From JAJCYL01 sp963664285 (GTDB lineage: Bacteria; Bacteroidota; Bacteroidia; Cytophagales; Cyclobacteriaceae), in the NCBI GenBank assembly GCA_963664285.2, contig CAXXNX010000060.1, positions 1 through 64,000 on the forward strand: 64,000 bases of DNA, given 5' to 3'. Shown here piece by piece: positions 29,810 to 40,307 of the stretch. The notes under the pieces were generated by a model. The model ran no database searches, was not told the DNA's origin, and worked only from the letters and a program-made list of their open reading frames with translations. The position numbers and the translations under genes are program-made. Every line of letters starts with the position of its first letter. Position 1 is the stretch's first letter.

Positions 29810-30855
29810 TTAATTTTTATCCGGGCCCTTCCAAAATTTACCCCCAGGTCAAAAATTACATTATTGAAGGCCTTGATAGTGGCATACTAAGTATGAATCA
29901 TCGAAGTTCGGAATTCATGGAATTGATGGCTGATACAGTTCGTCTTCTTAAAGAAAAATTGAGGATTCCGAAGGACTACCAGGTGGTATTTACATCTTCT
30001 GCGACAGAATGTTGGGAGATCATCGCCCAATCTATCATCAGAAATAGGAGTAGTCATGTACATAACGGAGCTTTTGGAGCAAAATGGATGAACTATACTA
30101 TTAAACTAGGTAATGAAGTTCAATCAATTCAATTTGCATTAAATGAATTACCAGAAGTTGAAGTTGAAAAGGGTACAGAAGTTATTTGTTTCACTCAAAA
30201 TGAAACCTCAAATGGTACCCAAGTACCTCAACATTTGATTAGAGAAGCCAGGGTTCAATATCCTGAACTTTTAATTGCTCTAGATGCAACTTCATCCATG
30301 GCGGGAATTGAATTAGATTTTGAATTGGCTGATATCTGGTTTGCCTCGGTACAAAAATGTTTCGGCTTGCCGGCCGGTATGGCTGTATTGATTTGTTCAC
30401 CAAATGCAGTAGAACGGGCTCAGGGCATTAACGAAGTTCAACACTACAACAGTCTGACTTTTCTTTTGGATAATGCCCGAAGGAATCAAACTGCTTATAC
30501 ACCCAACATACTGGATATTTTTCTTCTCAATAGGGTGTTGAAGGCCAGGTCAACTATTGATCTGGTTCATGAGAGAACAATTGATCGTTTCAATGAAATG
30601 GTCAGACGGATTAATCAATCAACGGCCCTGTCTTTTCTTGTGGAAAATGAGCAAGTTCGTTCTTATACCGTACTCACTATAGTTCCCATAAATTGTTCTG
30701 CTCTTGATGTTACGGAAATAGCTAGAAAGGACAAGATAGTCCTTGGAAGCGGCTACGGGCCATGGAAGGAAAACACCTTCAGGATTGCAAATTTTCCAGC
30801 CATAGAAGATGATGACTGGCAGTCATTGAAGGATTTCTTCTCTAAGCTCGAATGA
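29806..30855 (+). CDS. Class V aminotransferase (SerC-like)
   Basis: 349 residues. It opens with INFYPGPSKIYPQVKNYIIEG and LSMNHRSSEFMEL as in phosphoserine/alanine-glyoxylate aminotransferases. PLP-site features include TSSATECWEII, FTQNETSNGTQVP, LIALDATSSMAG and the lysine loop SVQKCFGLPAGMAV. It starts within the aroQ stop (ATGA overlap). SerC-like activity is possible, but the operon context with the D-amino-acid genes leaves the substrate open. Confidence 0.85.
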   Translation: MINFYPGPSKIYPQVKNYIIEGLDSGILSMNHRSSEFMELMADTVRLLKEKLRIPKDYQVVFTSSATECWEIIAQSIIRNRSSHVHNGAFGAKWMNYTIKLGNEVQSIQFALNELPEVEVEKGTEVICFTQNETSNGTQVPQHLIREARVQYPELLIALDATSSMAGIELDFELADIWFASVQKCFGLPAGMAVLICSPNAVERAQGINEVQHYNSLTFLLDNARRNQTAYTPNILDIFLLNRVLKARSTIDLVHERTIDRFNEMVRRINQSTALSFLVENEQVRSYTVLTIVPINCSALDVTEIARKDKIVLGSGYGPWKENTFRIANFPAIEDDDWQSLKDFFSKLE

Positions 30856-30984
30856 TAGTTTACCGGACTCAAAAAAAGAGTTAAAACCAAGCACTTTAGG
30901 GCATTTCGTTTCAGCTTCTAAAAATCACAGTTTTTTGGCCGGACAATTGCTTAAAGATCTATAAAGAAGTCGTAAATTAAAGGT

Positions 30985-31620
30985 ATGACCACTAAGTTGA
31001 GAAAAAATGCACTTTTGTTAGCCGGGGGTTTGTTTATGGCAGTAGCTGTTTTTGGGCAGGTTGAAGAAAAAGAGAATGCCCAAAGGCAGGCGGAAAGGAG
31101 AGTAGCAAGAATGATCAAGTCTGGTTTTCAATTCAAAAATGCTGAAAACCTCGAAGCAAGGTTTGCTAATCTGATAAAGAAACGTCAGGAACTTAATGAA
31201 AACGGCGAAAATAGATATCTCATACTTGAGGTCACGACTAAACATAAGGACGAACAGATTGCCGAAGATTTGATGAAATATAAAGCGACAGTGGAATTAG
31301 CGTCGAATATCACCGTTGAAATTCAACAGATGATAGAATCAGAGCTTGTGCAATCAAATAGATATTGGGAATTAGGTGGGCATGAATATTTTCTGGAAGT
31401 ACAGCAGGCAATAGACGAAGTGGCACTTTCTACTGCATTGAACCTGGCACCTCTCGAAACCATCTATGAAGCCAAACGACAGAATAATAAGAATTACGAG
31501 TATTCTATTGGCGTGATTTACGACCGTCAGAGAATGCTCGATTTCTTTATATTCGAAGCTAGCGGTTATGAGATACTGGACTCCATTTATTGGTTGACTA
31601 AGAATAACGAGCCAGAGTGA
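30985..31620 (+). CDS. Secreted hypothetical protein
   Basis: 211 residues with a signal peptide (NALLLAGGLFMAVAVFGQVE). The mature part is charged and helical (EKENAQRQAERRVARMIKSG at its start) and contains a repeated EVTTKHKDEQIAEDLMKYKA-like helical stretch. No family recognised. It stands alone, 129 bases after the aminotransferase and 99 bases before the transporter. Confidence 0.7.
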   Translation: MTTKLRKNALLLAGGLFMAVAVFGQVEEKENAQRQAERRVARMIKSGFQFKNAENLEARFANLIKKRQELNENGENRYLILEVTTKHKDEQIAEDLMKYKATVELASNITVEIQQMIESELVQSNRYWELGGHEYFLEVQQAIDEVALSTALNLAPLETIYEAKRQNNKNYEYSIGVIYDRQRMLDFFIFEASGYEILDSIYWLTKNNEPE

Positions 31621-31719
31621 TTTCATAGTCTCAACAATATTAATGTTCCAATTTTAGATTTAAGATTGGGCCATCTCATTCCCCATTCTAATTTCGGCTA
31701 TATTCGCCCACTATTTTTC

Positions 31720-32613
31720 ATGAAGGCGAATAATCTCATCCTGTTTTTAGTGCCTGCATTTATCTGGGGCTCTACCTGGCTGGTAATCAAATTTCAGCTA
31801 GGAGTGGTTGATCCTATGATGTCGGTCGGCTATCGGTTTTTATTAGCCGGTATAATTCTTCTCGGTTATTGCAAGCTTAAGGGAATCCAACTAACCTTTA
31901 CTGTCAGAGAACACTTATTCATTGCTCTACAAGGATTCTTATTGTTCAGTACGAATTATTGGTTAGTCTATTTAGCAGAGCTGTACCTGACCAGTGGATT
32001 AGTGGCCGTTGGATTTTCGACGCTCATATTCTTTAACATATTTTTTGCCTCACTGTTTCTCAATCAAAGAGTGGCCGCGACGGTTATTATAGGCGCAGTT
32101 TTAGGTCTGGCTGGCACTGCTGTGATTTTTAAGCCGGAACTAGCGAGCTTCAGTTTTTCAGACGATTCATTTAAAGGATTGACATTCTGTATGATCGGAG
32201 TGTTGTTAGCTTCGCTTGGAAATGTGGCCTCCGCTTTTAATCAACAAATGAAAATACCAGTCATCCAAACCAATGCTTTTGGCATGTTCTACGGTGCCAT
32301 TTATATGTTACTATTGGGATTAATAACGGGGAAGGAGCTAGTTTTCGACTGGTCTCCGGACTACGTTCTTTCAATCATATATCTCACAATATTCGGTTCA
32401 ATCATAGCCTTTGGAAGTTATCTGACATTGATCGGTAATATTGGCGCTGGTAAGGCTGCTTATGCTATTTTAACTATCCCAGTGGTGGCGATCTGGCTTT
32501 CTATCATTTTCGAAGGTTACCTGTTGTCGATTTATTCAGTTGTTGGTATTCTCATGATCATTGGGGGCAATGTCCTGGCTTTAAAGATGAAGTGGCTAAC
32601 CCAATACATCTGA
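31720..32613 (+). CDS. EamA-family (DMT) transporter
   Basis: 297 residues from ATG 31720, chosen because the first helix (LILFLVPAFIWGSTWLVIKF) begins right after it; an in-frame start at 31666 adds non-matching sequence. There are ten hydrophobic helices in two EamA repeats; the second ends with AAYAILTIPVVAIWLSIIFE. Family members export amino acids or other small metabolites; substrate unknown. Its 3' end overlaps the HisC-like gene tail to tail by 18 bases. Confidence 0.9.
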   Translation: MKANNLILFLVPAFIWGSTWLVIKFQLGVVDPMMSVGYRFLLAGIILLGYCKLKGIQLTFTVREHLFIALQGFLLFSTNYWLVYLAELYLTSGLVAVGFSTLIFFNIFFASLFLNQRVAATVIIGAVLGLAGTAVIFKPELASFSFSDDSFKGLTFCMIGVLLASLGNVASAFNQQMKIPVIQTNAFGMFYGAIYMLLLGLITGKELVFDWSPDYVLSIIYLTIFGSIIAFGSYLTLIGNIGAGKAAYAILTIPVVAIWLSIIFEGYLLSIYSVVGILMIIGGNVLALKMKWLTQYI

Positions 32614-33672
32614 GAGTGCCTGGACACAAAGCTCATTTTCATCGGATGTACCAATGGAAATCCTAACACAATGGCTCAGTGGGCCGCCTAAAAGTCGAAC
32701 AAAGACACCTCTTTTCATCAATTCATCAAAAATGCGCCTGGCTTCTTCCGGACTTTTCTGAACGGTCATGATAAAGTTTCCGAAAGAAGGAACATAGGTC
32801 ACACCTAATCGATCAAATTTTTTGTAATAGTAGGAGAGGCCGTTGCTGTTATTCTCCAGTGTAGATTTGAGAAAACTCAAGTCATCAATAGCACCCACAC
32901 CAGCTGCCTGGGCTAGATTAGAGGGCTCGAAAGTAAGCCTGACTTTATAAAGCGTAGAAATAATCTCCTCGGATGCAATTCCATATCCTAAGCGAATACC
33001 CGCGATTCCATATGCTTTCGAAAATGTCCTCAGACTAATAACATTGTCAAATCCAAGAATCGTACTATCTGGATAATCATTTGACAGATCATGCGAAAAT
33101 TCGTAATAGGCCTCGTCCATTATTACCAGAACCTTATCAGGAATTTTCTCCAGGAAATTAACCAGATCGGTTTTGGTTATCATTGTTCCGGTGGGATTAT
33201 TGATATTAGATAGGTAGATCACTTTGGTTTGCCTATTGACTGATTTGAGAATCGCTTTCAAATCAAAAGCATAGTCAGGAGTTAACGGAAGAGCCCTGCA
33301 GAAAATATTGTTCACCTTGGCCCAATTATACACTATAACGAAAGTCCCCTGTGAAGTCAGGAACTCATCATCGCCGGTGCAGAATGCCCTAATAATGCTC
33401 ATGAGCAAGCCTTCGGAGCCGTTGCTAAGGATCACATTTTCGGAATTCATATTTACTCTATTGGCGATCTTGCTACAAAGTAAGGAGGCACGAGGATCAG
33501 GATAGTAATTGGAAGACCCCAGAGATTCCTTTACTGCTTCCATTGCTTTTTCGGAAACTCCCAAAGTGTTTTCATTGTTCCACTGAACTGCGTATTGTTC
33601 CCAGTCGTTTTCTTGTACCAATTCTTCAACCGTCTTCCCCGGTTTGTAACTTTGTATGGATTTAACCCGCAT
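32596..33672 (-). CDS. HisC-like class I/II aminotransferase whose start codon lies in IS copy E
   Basis: 358 residues with the histidinol-phosphate aminotransferase pattern: VKSIQSYKPGKTVEELVQ at the N-terminus, NNPTGT and DEAYYEF in the PLP domain, LRTFSKAYGIAGIRLGYG with the PLP lysine, and VRLLGG...VRISIGT near the end. The core looks complete, and only a few N-terminal residues are likely lost. The present ATG CGG GTT AAA start is made by the end of the IS plus TTAA, in frame with the gene. Expression would depend on transcription from the IS. No other histidine genes are nearby, so the substrate is unsure. Confidence 0.85.
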   Translation of the reverse strand: MRVKSIQSYKPGKTVEELVQENDWEQYAVQWNNENTLGVSEKAMEAVKESLGSSNYYPDPRASLLCSKIANRVNMNSENVILSNGSEGLLMSIIRAFCTGDDEFLTSQGTFVIVYNWAKVNNIFCRALPLTPDYAFDLKAILKSVNRQTKVIYLSNINNPTGTMITKTDLVNFLEKIPDKVLVIMDEAYYEFSHDLSNDYPDSTILGFDNVISLRTFSKAYGIAGIRLGYGIASEEIISTLYKVRLTFEPSNLAQAAGVGAIDDLSFLKSTLENNSNGLSYYYKKFDRLGVTYVPSFGNFIMTVQKSPEEARRIFDELMKRGVFVRLLGGPLSHCVRISIGTSDENELCVQALSDVLG

Positions 33673-35285
33673 TATTCATAGGCCACCAATTTTGGGATTA
33701 ATAATGGGTTGCTAACTATTTTTGATTGGAGTGTATGTATTAATTTGAAGATCAACCAGGTTTCTGGATTTCAAAGGACATTAGAGCGTTTTTTTGTTAG
33801 AATTTTTCAATTTTCAGTCAAAGCTCTATTGTGTTCTTATGGAAGAACATTTTTTTGATTAAATCAAACTGTTTAACTGATCGGTCAGTTCACCGTAAGC
33901 AAATCGCCCAGCAGGTATTGATATCTAAAGGCTCTTGAGAATTGTATTGTCAATGATCTTTTCCTTTCTTTCAGGCACGCCCCAACCTTCATCAGGTAAA
34001 GCCGGATATTGTCCACTTGCCATCGTTTAGCAAAGTGGTGTTTTGTTTTGGCAATTCATAATTTAATCTGCCGGAACATTTCATAACAGAGGGTAGCGAT
34101 GATTAAACGCATGAAATTGGCCCAGTAGCGATGACAGGAAAGCCGGTCGGAATAAGTCATGTTTTTGAGTTCCTTTATTCGATTTTCACTGGCATCACCT
34201 CGCTTGACATAAAAATCAAAGTAAATCTGTTGAGCGGTCATCGCTTCAAAGTTGCTCACAAAGTAACGGACATTCATTCCCTTTCCGGTAGACTCCACTT
34301 TGGCGTACAGCTTTTCAGAACGATCCCAGCTTTTGGCCTGGTAAGTAAACGGGCCAACAAACTCTTGATGTTTGATGATTTTTGAAGCATATCCCTTTTT
34401 TACTTCAATGATAGTCTGTTTGGTAAAAGTCTTTAAAACTTCATTACTACTAATACCTAAACAAAATTGAAGGTCAAACTGCTTAGCTATCCGATAAAAA
34501 GATGCTCCTGAAAAGCCACTATCCGCTCGAATAAGGATCTTTACTGAGGGCAGTTTTTTTCTGATTTTAATGACAATCCTTTTCAATAAGGCCACAAACC
34601 ATTTGTTGGAGTGACAATTGCCCGGACGTAGTACTGGTAAAATGACCTGACCGGTGTTCCCGTCCTTAAAGAACAACTCATGGTACATAGTCTGTCCATA
34701 ATAGCCATTATACAAACTGAGTTGTTGGGATCCATGAGTAGGGTCATCGGTACCATCTACATCAATGATGATTTGACCAGTCTTCTCTTTCAACTCCTCT
34801 ACATAACGGTCTACAAGCCATTGACTCATCTGGTAGATCAGACTCCGATCGGCCTTGTTTTCAAATCGACTTAAAGTAGGCTGGGAACATAATCCGCTAT
34901 CTAGTACTTTACGGATCACCGGATCCTCTCGGAGTTTTTGTTCGTCATTGCAATCCTGATAGCCCTGCATCATTAAAAACACCCGTTGGCGAAGCATTTC
35001 TTCATAAGTGTATTCGATAAAAAAGGGGTTTCGATAGTCAGGAATCAGTGCGGCGAAGCTTTTTAATAGACCAGTCTTTCTCTCTACTTTTTCACTTAAC
35101 AATATCGCTCCGTCTGAGCTAATCGCTGATGCTGAAAAATCAAATTTAAAAGCTTGTTTTCCTCGATAAAATACGGTATCTTTTTCCTTATATTTAGGCA
35201 TAAATTAATTGCTTATTTTGTTGTCTAACTATCTCAATATAAGCAATTTATGCCTGTTTTTTATTGTCTACTATGAATTTTCGGG
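33666..35285 (-). mobile_element. IS1380-family element, copy E
   Basis: 1,620 bp (one T fewer at the left end). TTAA at 33662-33665 lies against hisC-like DNA, and TTAA at 35286-35289 against the interior of another IS copy, F. So its left end sits inside the transposase gene of F, exactly where copy H sits inside G. Confidence 0.95.
33885..35201 (-). pseudogene. IS1380 transposase, copy E, late nonsense mutation
   Basis: Stops after residue 381 because TTA (Leu) is TGA in the QIKLLIAK region. All three catalytic blocks are retained, and 57 C-terminal residues are lost. It also has a Lys for Glu at position 3 and Leu for Phe in SQWLVDRY. Activity uncertain. Confidence 0.85.
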
Positions 35286-35289
35286 TTAA

Positions 35290-36494
35290 GTCGATTTGAA
35301 AACAAGGCCGATCGGAGTCTGATCTACCAGATGAGTCAATGGTTTGTAGACCGTTATGTAGAGGAGTTGAAAGAGAAGACTGGTCAAATCATCATTGATG
35401 TAGATGGTACCGATGACCCTACTCATGGATCCCAACAACTCAGTTTGTATAATGGCTATTATGGACAGACTATGTACCATGAGTTGTTCTTTAAGGACGG
35501 GAACACCGGTCAGGTCATTTTACCAGTACTACGTCCGGGCAATTGTCACTCCAACAAATGGTTTGTGGCCTTATTGAAAAGGATTGTCATTAAAATCAGA
35601 AAAAAACTGCCCTCAGTAAAGATCCTTATTCGAGCGGATAGTGGCTTTTCAGGAGCATCTTTTTATCGGATAGCTAAGCAGTTTGACCTTCAATTTTGTT
35701 TAGGTATTAGTAGTAATGAAGTTTTAAAGACTTTTACCAAACAGACTATCATTGAAGTAAAAAAGGAATATGCTTCAAAAATCATCAAACATCAAGAGTT
35801 TGTTGGCCCGTTTACTTACCAGGCCAAAAGCTGGGATCGTTCTGAAAAGCTGTACGCCAAAGTGGAGTCTACCGGAAAAGGAATGAATGTCCGTTACTTT
35901 GTGAGCAACTTTGAAGCGATGACCGCTCAACAGATTTACTTTGATTTTTATGTCAAGCGAGGTGATGCCAGTGAAAATCGAATAAAGGAACTCAAAAACA
36001 TGACTTATTCCGACCGGCTTTCCTGTCATCGCTACTGGGCCAATTTCATGCGTTTAATCATCGCTACCCTCTGTTATGAAATGTTCCGGCAGATTAAATT
36101 ATTAATTGCCAAAACAAAACACCACTTTGCTAAACGATGGCAAGTGGACAATATCCGGCTTTACCTGATGAAGGTTGGGGCGTGCCTGAAAGAAAGGAAA
36201 AGATCATTGACAATACAATTCTCAAGAGCCTTTAGATATCAATACCTGCTGGGCGATTTGCTTACGGTGAACTGACCGATCAGTTAAACAGTTTGGTTTA
36301 ATCAAAAAAATGTTCTTCCATAAGAACACAATAGAGCTTTGACTGAAAATTGAAAAATTCTAACAAAAAAACGCTCTAATGTCCTTTGAAATCCAGAAAC
36401 CTGGTTGATCTTCAAATTAATACATACACTCCAATCAAAAATAGTTAGCAACCCATTATTAATCCCAAAATTGGTGGCCTATGAATAATGCGGG
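35290..36494 (+). mobile_element. IS1380-family element, copy F, 3' three quarters only
   Basis: 1,205 bp, from the internal TTAA of the transposase gene to the right end, followed by TTAA at 36495-36498. The 416-bp left part is absent: the far side of copy E is a host gene, not the rest of F. A 314-residue transposase fragment (35331-36275) remains, containing the catalytic blocks but lacking the first 124 residues. Confidence 0.93.
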
Positions 36495-36952
36495 TTAAAA
36501 TTAATCACTTCTCCCTGGTCCTTGTCTAGAGAGAACTGCCGGAATAATTGATTCTGATAGTAAAGTGATCGGCTATTATTGACCTTTGATTGCTTAGTGG
36601 TAAAATGAGTATGGAAAAACAATGTTATTTTTTCTCTGGCCGCAAAAGGCAATCTCAGCTCCTGTGATACACCGGCGCTAAGCATTTGTCTAATAAACCA
36701 GCCCTTAAAATATTCCTGCAAAGTGTCGTCTTCTTCGGCACTTTCCCGGGTAACCCATTCTTCTCCGGTACCTGGGTCCAGTGGCATAACAGGGTTTAGT
36801 ACCTCACCAGGAAACAAGCGGCTGATGGCCTCACTTACCGTCAAGGAAGCGAATTGATCTATTTCCTCTTTGGTTCCCCCAAAGGTGGCTCTACGTAATA
36901 AATGAGCCGCTCTCTTGGTTCCGAGGATACCAACAAAAGGTTGCAAAGGCAT
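36495..36952 (-). pseudogene. DUF1800 protein, N-terminal third, cut by IS copy F
   Basis: About 152 residues from ATG 36952. It has the DUF1800 opening AAHLLRRATFGGTKEEIDQF and the helix REKITLFFHTHFTTKQSKV. It ends abruptly at TTAA, reading into the IS end as N-P-H-Y-S stop. Intact family members are about 450 or more residues. The continuation is not across the IS: copies F and E and then a hisC-like gene follow. Function of DUF1800 is unclear; many are exported and paired with a DUF1501 protein, which is not seen here. Confidence 0.85.
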
Positions 36953-37193
36953 GGTTGGATAATGCTCGTTTAAATGTTAAAATTATAAGATCGAATATTA
37001 ATATTGTAAGCTATCAATATTAAAAGTTATTTATTTTTAAATCACGATTTTAAAACATACAGACTATCAGCAATATAGGCCTGTTAGCTTCAACTATCAG
37101 TAAAAGAGATGACTGTAATATTTCAGGGAACCGATCAGAATATATAAACCGAATTTCTTGATTACTGCCAAGCTCCCCATGAATTGAAGGCAG

Positions 37194-38787
37194 TTAATCC
37201 TCTTTGATGAATCTTTCGATAAAGATCTTATCCTTATAGGTTATTTTTAAGATCTAACGCCTGATTTTAAATGAGTTATATTAAAAACACTTATCTGATC
37301 TTTATCCAGAATCAATCCTGTTTCATACCAATATGTAATGCCGGCAAGATTGTATATAGAAATATTCACCTCTGATTTATGACTGTATGAATTATGAACA
37401 CTAATTGAACCTTTGTCACTGTTGGAAATACCAATATTGATTCAATCATATTCTCTTCCACTCCAGTTATCAAAAATTGAAACTCAATCGATAAGTCCGA
37501 TGTGCAACTATTGATTGTGGTTTGAACCTGATAAACGCTTCCTTCTACTGGTAGGATCGAATTGGGAGTTTGATTCTCAAGTGTTATACCATCCTGGATC
37601 CATGTATGAATTCCATCCAGCCCTGTAGTCAGTTCCCCACTGAGTATGGAAATTGTCGGACTTGCAGGAACCTGATCATTGTTATCATCACAATCTGTTC
37701 CATTCAATACGAAGCCCACGGGTTGAGTACAGGAAGCAGTAGGATCATTGGGATCCCCAAATCCATCACCATCAACATCACGATGCCATGTTTGTTCGAT
37801 TGTGACTTCTGCATTGTTGTCATCACAATCATCGTCATTTGAAGCACTGCCAGCAATTTCGTCACAACTCATAACCGGTGTACTATTTGGGTCACCAAAA
37901 CCATCTCCATCGGAATCAACATACCAAGCAACTAATTGATTGACCGTCACTGCTAAATTTACCGAACCGACACCGCCGTCGCCATTTGTTTCAGTCACGG
38001 AGACATTTCCGCTTTCTGCTCCTGACCAATTGATTGTGATACTATTTCCATTATTGTTAGAAATCATTGCTCCAGTTGGAACAGACCAGTCATACGAAGT
38101 ACTGAATAAATTATTTGTACCTAAGCTTGATGTTGCTAATTTCCAATCTGTTATATTTATTCCAGAATTATCATAATTAACTGTTTCTCCTTCAGTTAAT
38201 GTACCTACATCAATAAAAGCATCGTTAACCCAAATACCTTTAGCTACAGCCACTGATTCCCGGCCAATATTTGAACCTTCATATTGCATGAAATGTACCA
38301 TTTTGGTTTGGTCGCCGAAATTGGAAGTGCCAGGAAGATACAGTCCCACATCAGCACTAACATCATTCAGATTCAACTCGCCGATAACCACAATCTCACC
38401 GGAAGAAAGCAACAAATCCCCTGAAACCGCATTACCTGAGCTAATTGTCGGATATATGAAACGGGTACATAGGCGATAACCAGTAAGATCCACCTCTCCT
38501 ACTCCAACATTTTTTAACTCAATTTGATCTTGTCCAGAGGTACCATCAAATTTAACTTCATTAATAATTATACTAGGATCCGTGTTAACTGAGTATATCG
38601 AGTTTTCATCCTCACACACTTCCCTGGAACCAGATATTGGTGAAGTCGTGGGAACGGTTTGAGCCAACAAAGAAATTGGAACAACAACGGAGCATATAAA
38701 TAAACATGATATGAAATGTCGATTACTTTTCACGTCTGTAAATACACTGGAGACAAATCCGAGGTTGCTTTCTAACCTATTAGACAT
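37194..38787 (-). pseudogene. T9SS-sorted surface protein with lamin-tail and DxDGDG repeats, frameshifted near C-terminus
   Basis: A signal-like helix (FISCLFICSVVVPISLLAQ) near residue 30 is followed by a lamin-tail-like domain (SIIINEVKFDGTSGQDQIEL, VDLTGYRL). A Trp/Gly beta domain is next, then two acidic calcium-type repeats (DSDGDGFGDPNSTP, DVDGDGFGDPNDPT, each with a DCDDNN partner). The C-terminus after one-base loss near 37425 reads SDKGSISVHNSY, IYNLAG, and after a second loss near 37247 ILKITYKDKIFIERFIKED. This is a type A T9SS sorting domain. Without the repair the sorting signal is lost, so the protein would not be secreted to the surface. Confidence 0.8.
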
Positions 38788-38791
38788 AAAA

Positions 38792-39916
38792 CTAATGAAG
38801 CTCTAAAAATTCCATTGGCTCCTGTTGGTAGATCTCAAACTTTATGTCCTCTAAGGCCAATTCGTAGTATTGCTTAGCCTTATCCTGGTCATTAAGCAAT
38901 AGGGATAGTCTGGCTAATCCACAATAAGCTAAGTTTTTGAGGTTGTCAATCTCTTCATTTACTCCCAGCCTAGAGAGTTCAAGTGATTTATTGTACAATG
39001 TTTCAGCCAATTCATATTGGAATTCACTTTCGCTGATAATCGCCTTAAAGACAGTTTTCGCCATTCGATAGTAGGCATGACTACTGTACGGAAAATTATC
39101 CAGTGCCATCGCAGCTTCATCATATTGCCCAAGGAATAGCAGATTTTCAATGTAATTGGCCTTGAAAAAGAGGTTTTTAGGATATTCTTCAGCCAGTATT
39201 TTTGCGTATTTTAGCGCTTCTTCAGGCCTCATTTCATATCTCAGCAAAATGTGACCGCTATAATGAGCTGCTTCAGGTCTCGCAAAAAATGATTCCTCAA
39301 CGGCTAATTTCAAAAGCCTAAGACCCTCCTCTTTATCCCCACTTTTGAAAAGCCAGATTATGGTCTTATATATGGGATAGACCTCCGGATATTTCTCCCT
39401 GTAGTAGCTATAAAGGCCGGATGAAAAGTAGAATTCCTTATAATCATCCATTAATTCAAACCCATCCCTGAAATAATTGTATGCTTTTTTTGCCGCAGCC
39501 GCAGCCCTAAAATATTGATGGTTACGTGAATAGTTCAAGGCCATCATTGCATGGGCAATCATGTCAAGATACTTTACTTCAAAATTATCTTCATTTTCAT
39601 CCAACAAATCGTGGCACTTATCTATTGTTACGCTCAAAGAGGCCTTCATTCTTTCGAGATCACTCCCATTCAGATTCAAAGGATATTTAGCCCAATAAAT
39701 ACTTAAAGCAATTAACAGATCATTGGCCGGGTGATCAGGAATTGCTTCTTCCAATGCAGAAGCAGCCTCAGGAAAACTGATTGTATCTGAGTTATAAATA
39801 TGAAAAAAGCATTCAAAAAGCTTAGACTTTACCGGCTCTTTCTGGAGAATCAATTGCTGACCAATTGCTCTTGAGAAAATGAAAATGCCAAAAACAATTA
39901 AAAGCCAACACTTCAT
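38792..39916 (-). CDS. Exported TPR-like protein
   Basis: 374 residues with a signal peptide (CWLLIVFGIFIFSRAIGQQ) and helical repeats of TPR type, e.g. AKKAYNYFRDGFELMDDYKE, ALKYAKILAEEYPKN and AETLYNKSLELSRLG. Probably a periplasmic protein-interaction scaffold. It ends 4 bases before the T9SS-cargo gene on the same strand reading away, so the two genes are in one transcription direction: the TPR gene is upstream, the cargo gene downstream. Confidence 0.78.
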   Translation of the reverse strand: MKCWLLIVFGIFIFSRAIGQQLILQKEPVKSKLFECFFHIYNSDTISFPEAASALEEAIPDHPANDLLIALSIYWAKYPLNLNGSDLERMKASLSVTIDKCHDLLDENEDNFEVKYLDMIAHAMMALNYSRNHQYFRAAAAAKKAYNYFRDGFELMDDYKEFYFSSGLYSYYREKYPEVYPIYKTIIWLFKSGDKEEGLRLLKLAVEESFFARPEAAHYSGHILLRYEMRPEEALKYAKILAEEYPKNLFFKANYIENLLFLGQYDEAAMALDNFPYSSHAYYRMAKTVFKAIISESEFQYELAETLYNKSLELSRLGVNEEIDNLKNLAYCGLARLSLLLNDQDKAKQYYELALEDIKFEIYQQEPMEFLELH

Positions 39917-40217
39917 ATAAAAAGTAATGCAATAAGAGGTAAAATAGTTGAAAGGGAAAGATGAATTAAAAAAATGGGATTAACAAGAACGAGCTATAAG
40001 CAGTAGCACATAATGTCCGCAGGAGCGTCTCTGAATGGTGTAAGTTGGTAACTGTCGGGTAACAGAGATACCGGGGCGGGGAATATTATATATATCTAAA
40101 AAGATCAAACATGTGTTAATAATTTGACCAAAGATCGTAGACAAGATTCCACATATTATGAGATATATCATGCTGTCAAAATACTATCGATCAGCTCGGT
40201 ACAAATGATAATCTTGA

Positions 40218-40307
40218 AGTGGACTACTCCCTTTCTTATCATTTTCACATAAATCTCGTTAATTGGTACATGTAAAACGTTAATTTACCCTTAAACAGTA
40301 GTCCACT
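40218..40307. promoter_or_regulatory. 11-bp perfect inverted repeat flanking the MocR promoter region
   Basis: agtggactact (40218-40228) and agtagtccact (40297-40307) are exact reverse complements, and the second arm abuts the regulator's ATG. Between them, cgttaatt occurs twice, 21 bases apart, around tacatgta. MocR-type regulators commonly bind their own promoter, so this may be an operator; inferred. The rest of 39917-40217 shows no gene. Confidence 0.5.

Noticed and set aside
39980..40171. Small minus-strand frame upstream of the MocR gene
   Set aside because: No motif, biased composition absent, and it overlaps a promoter region; treated as chance.
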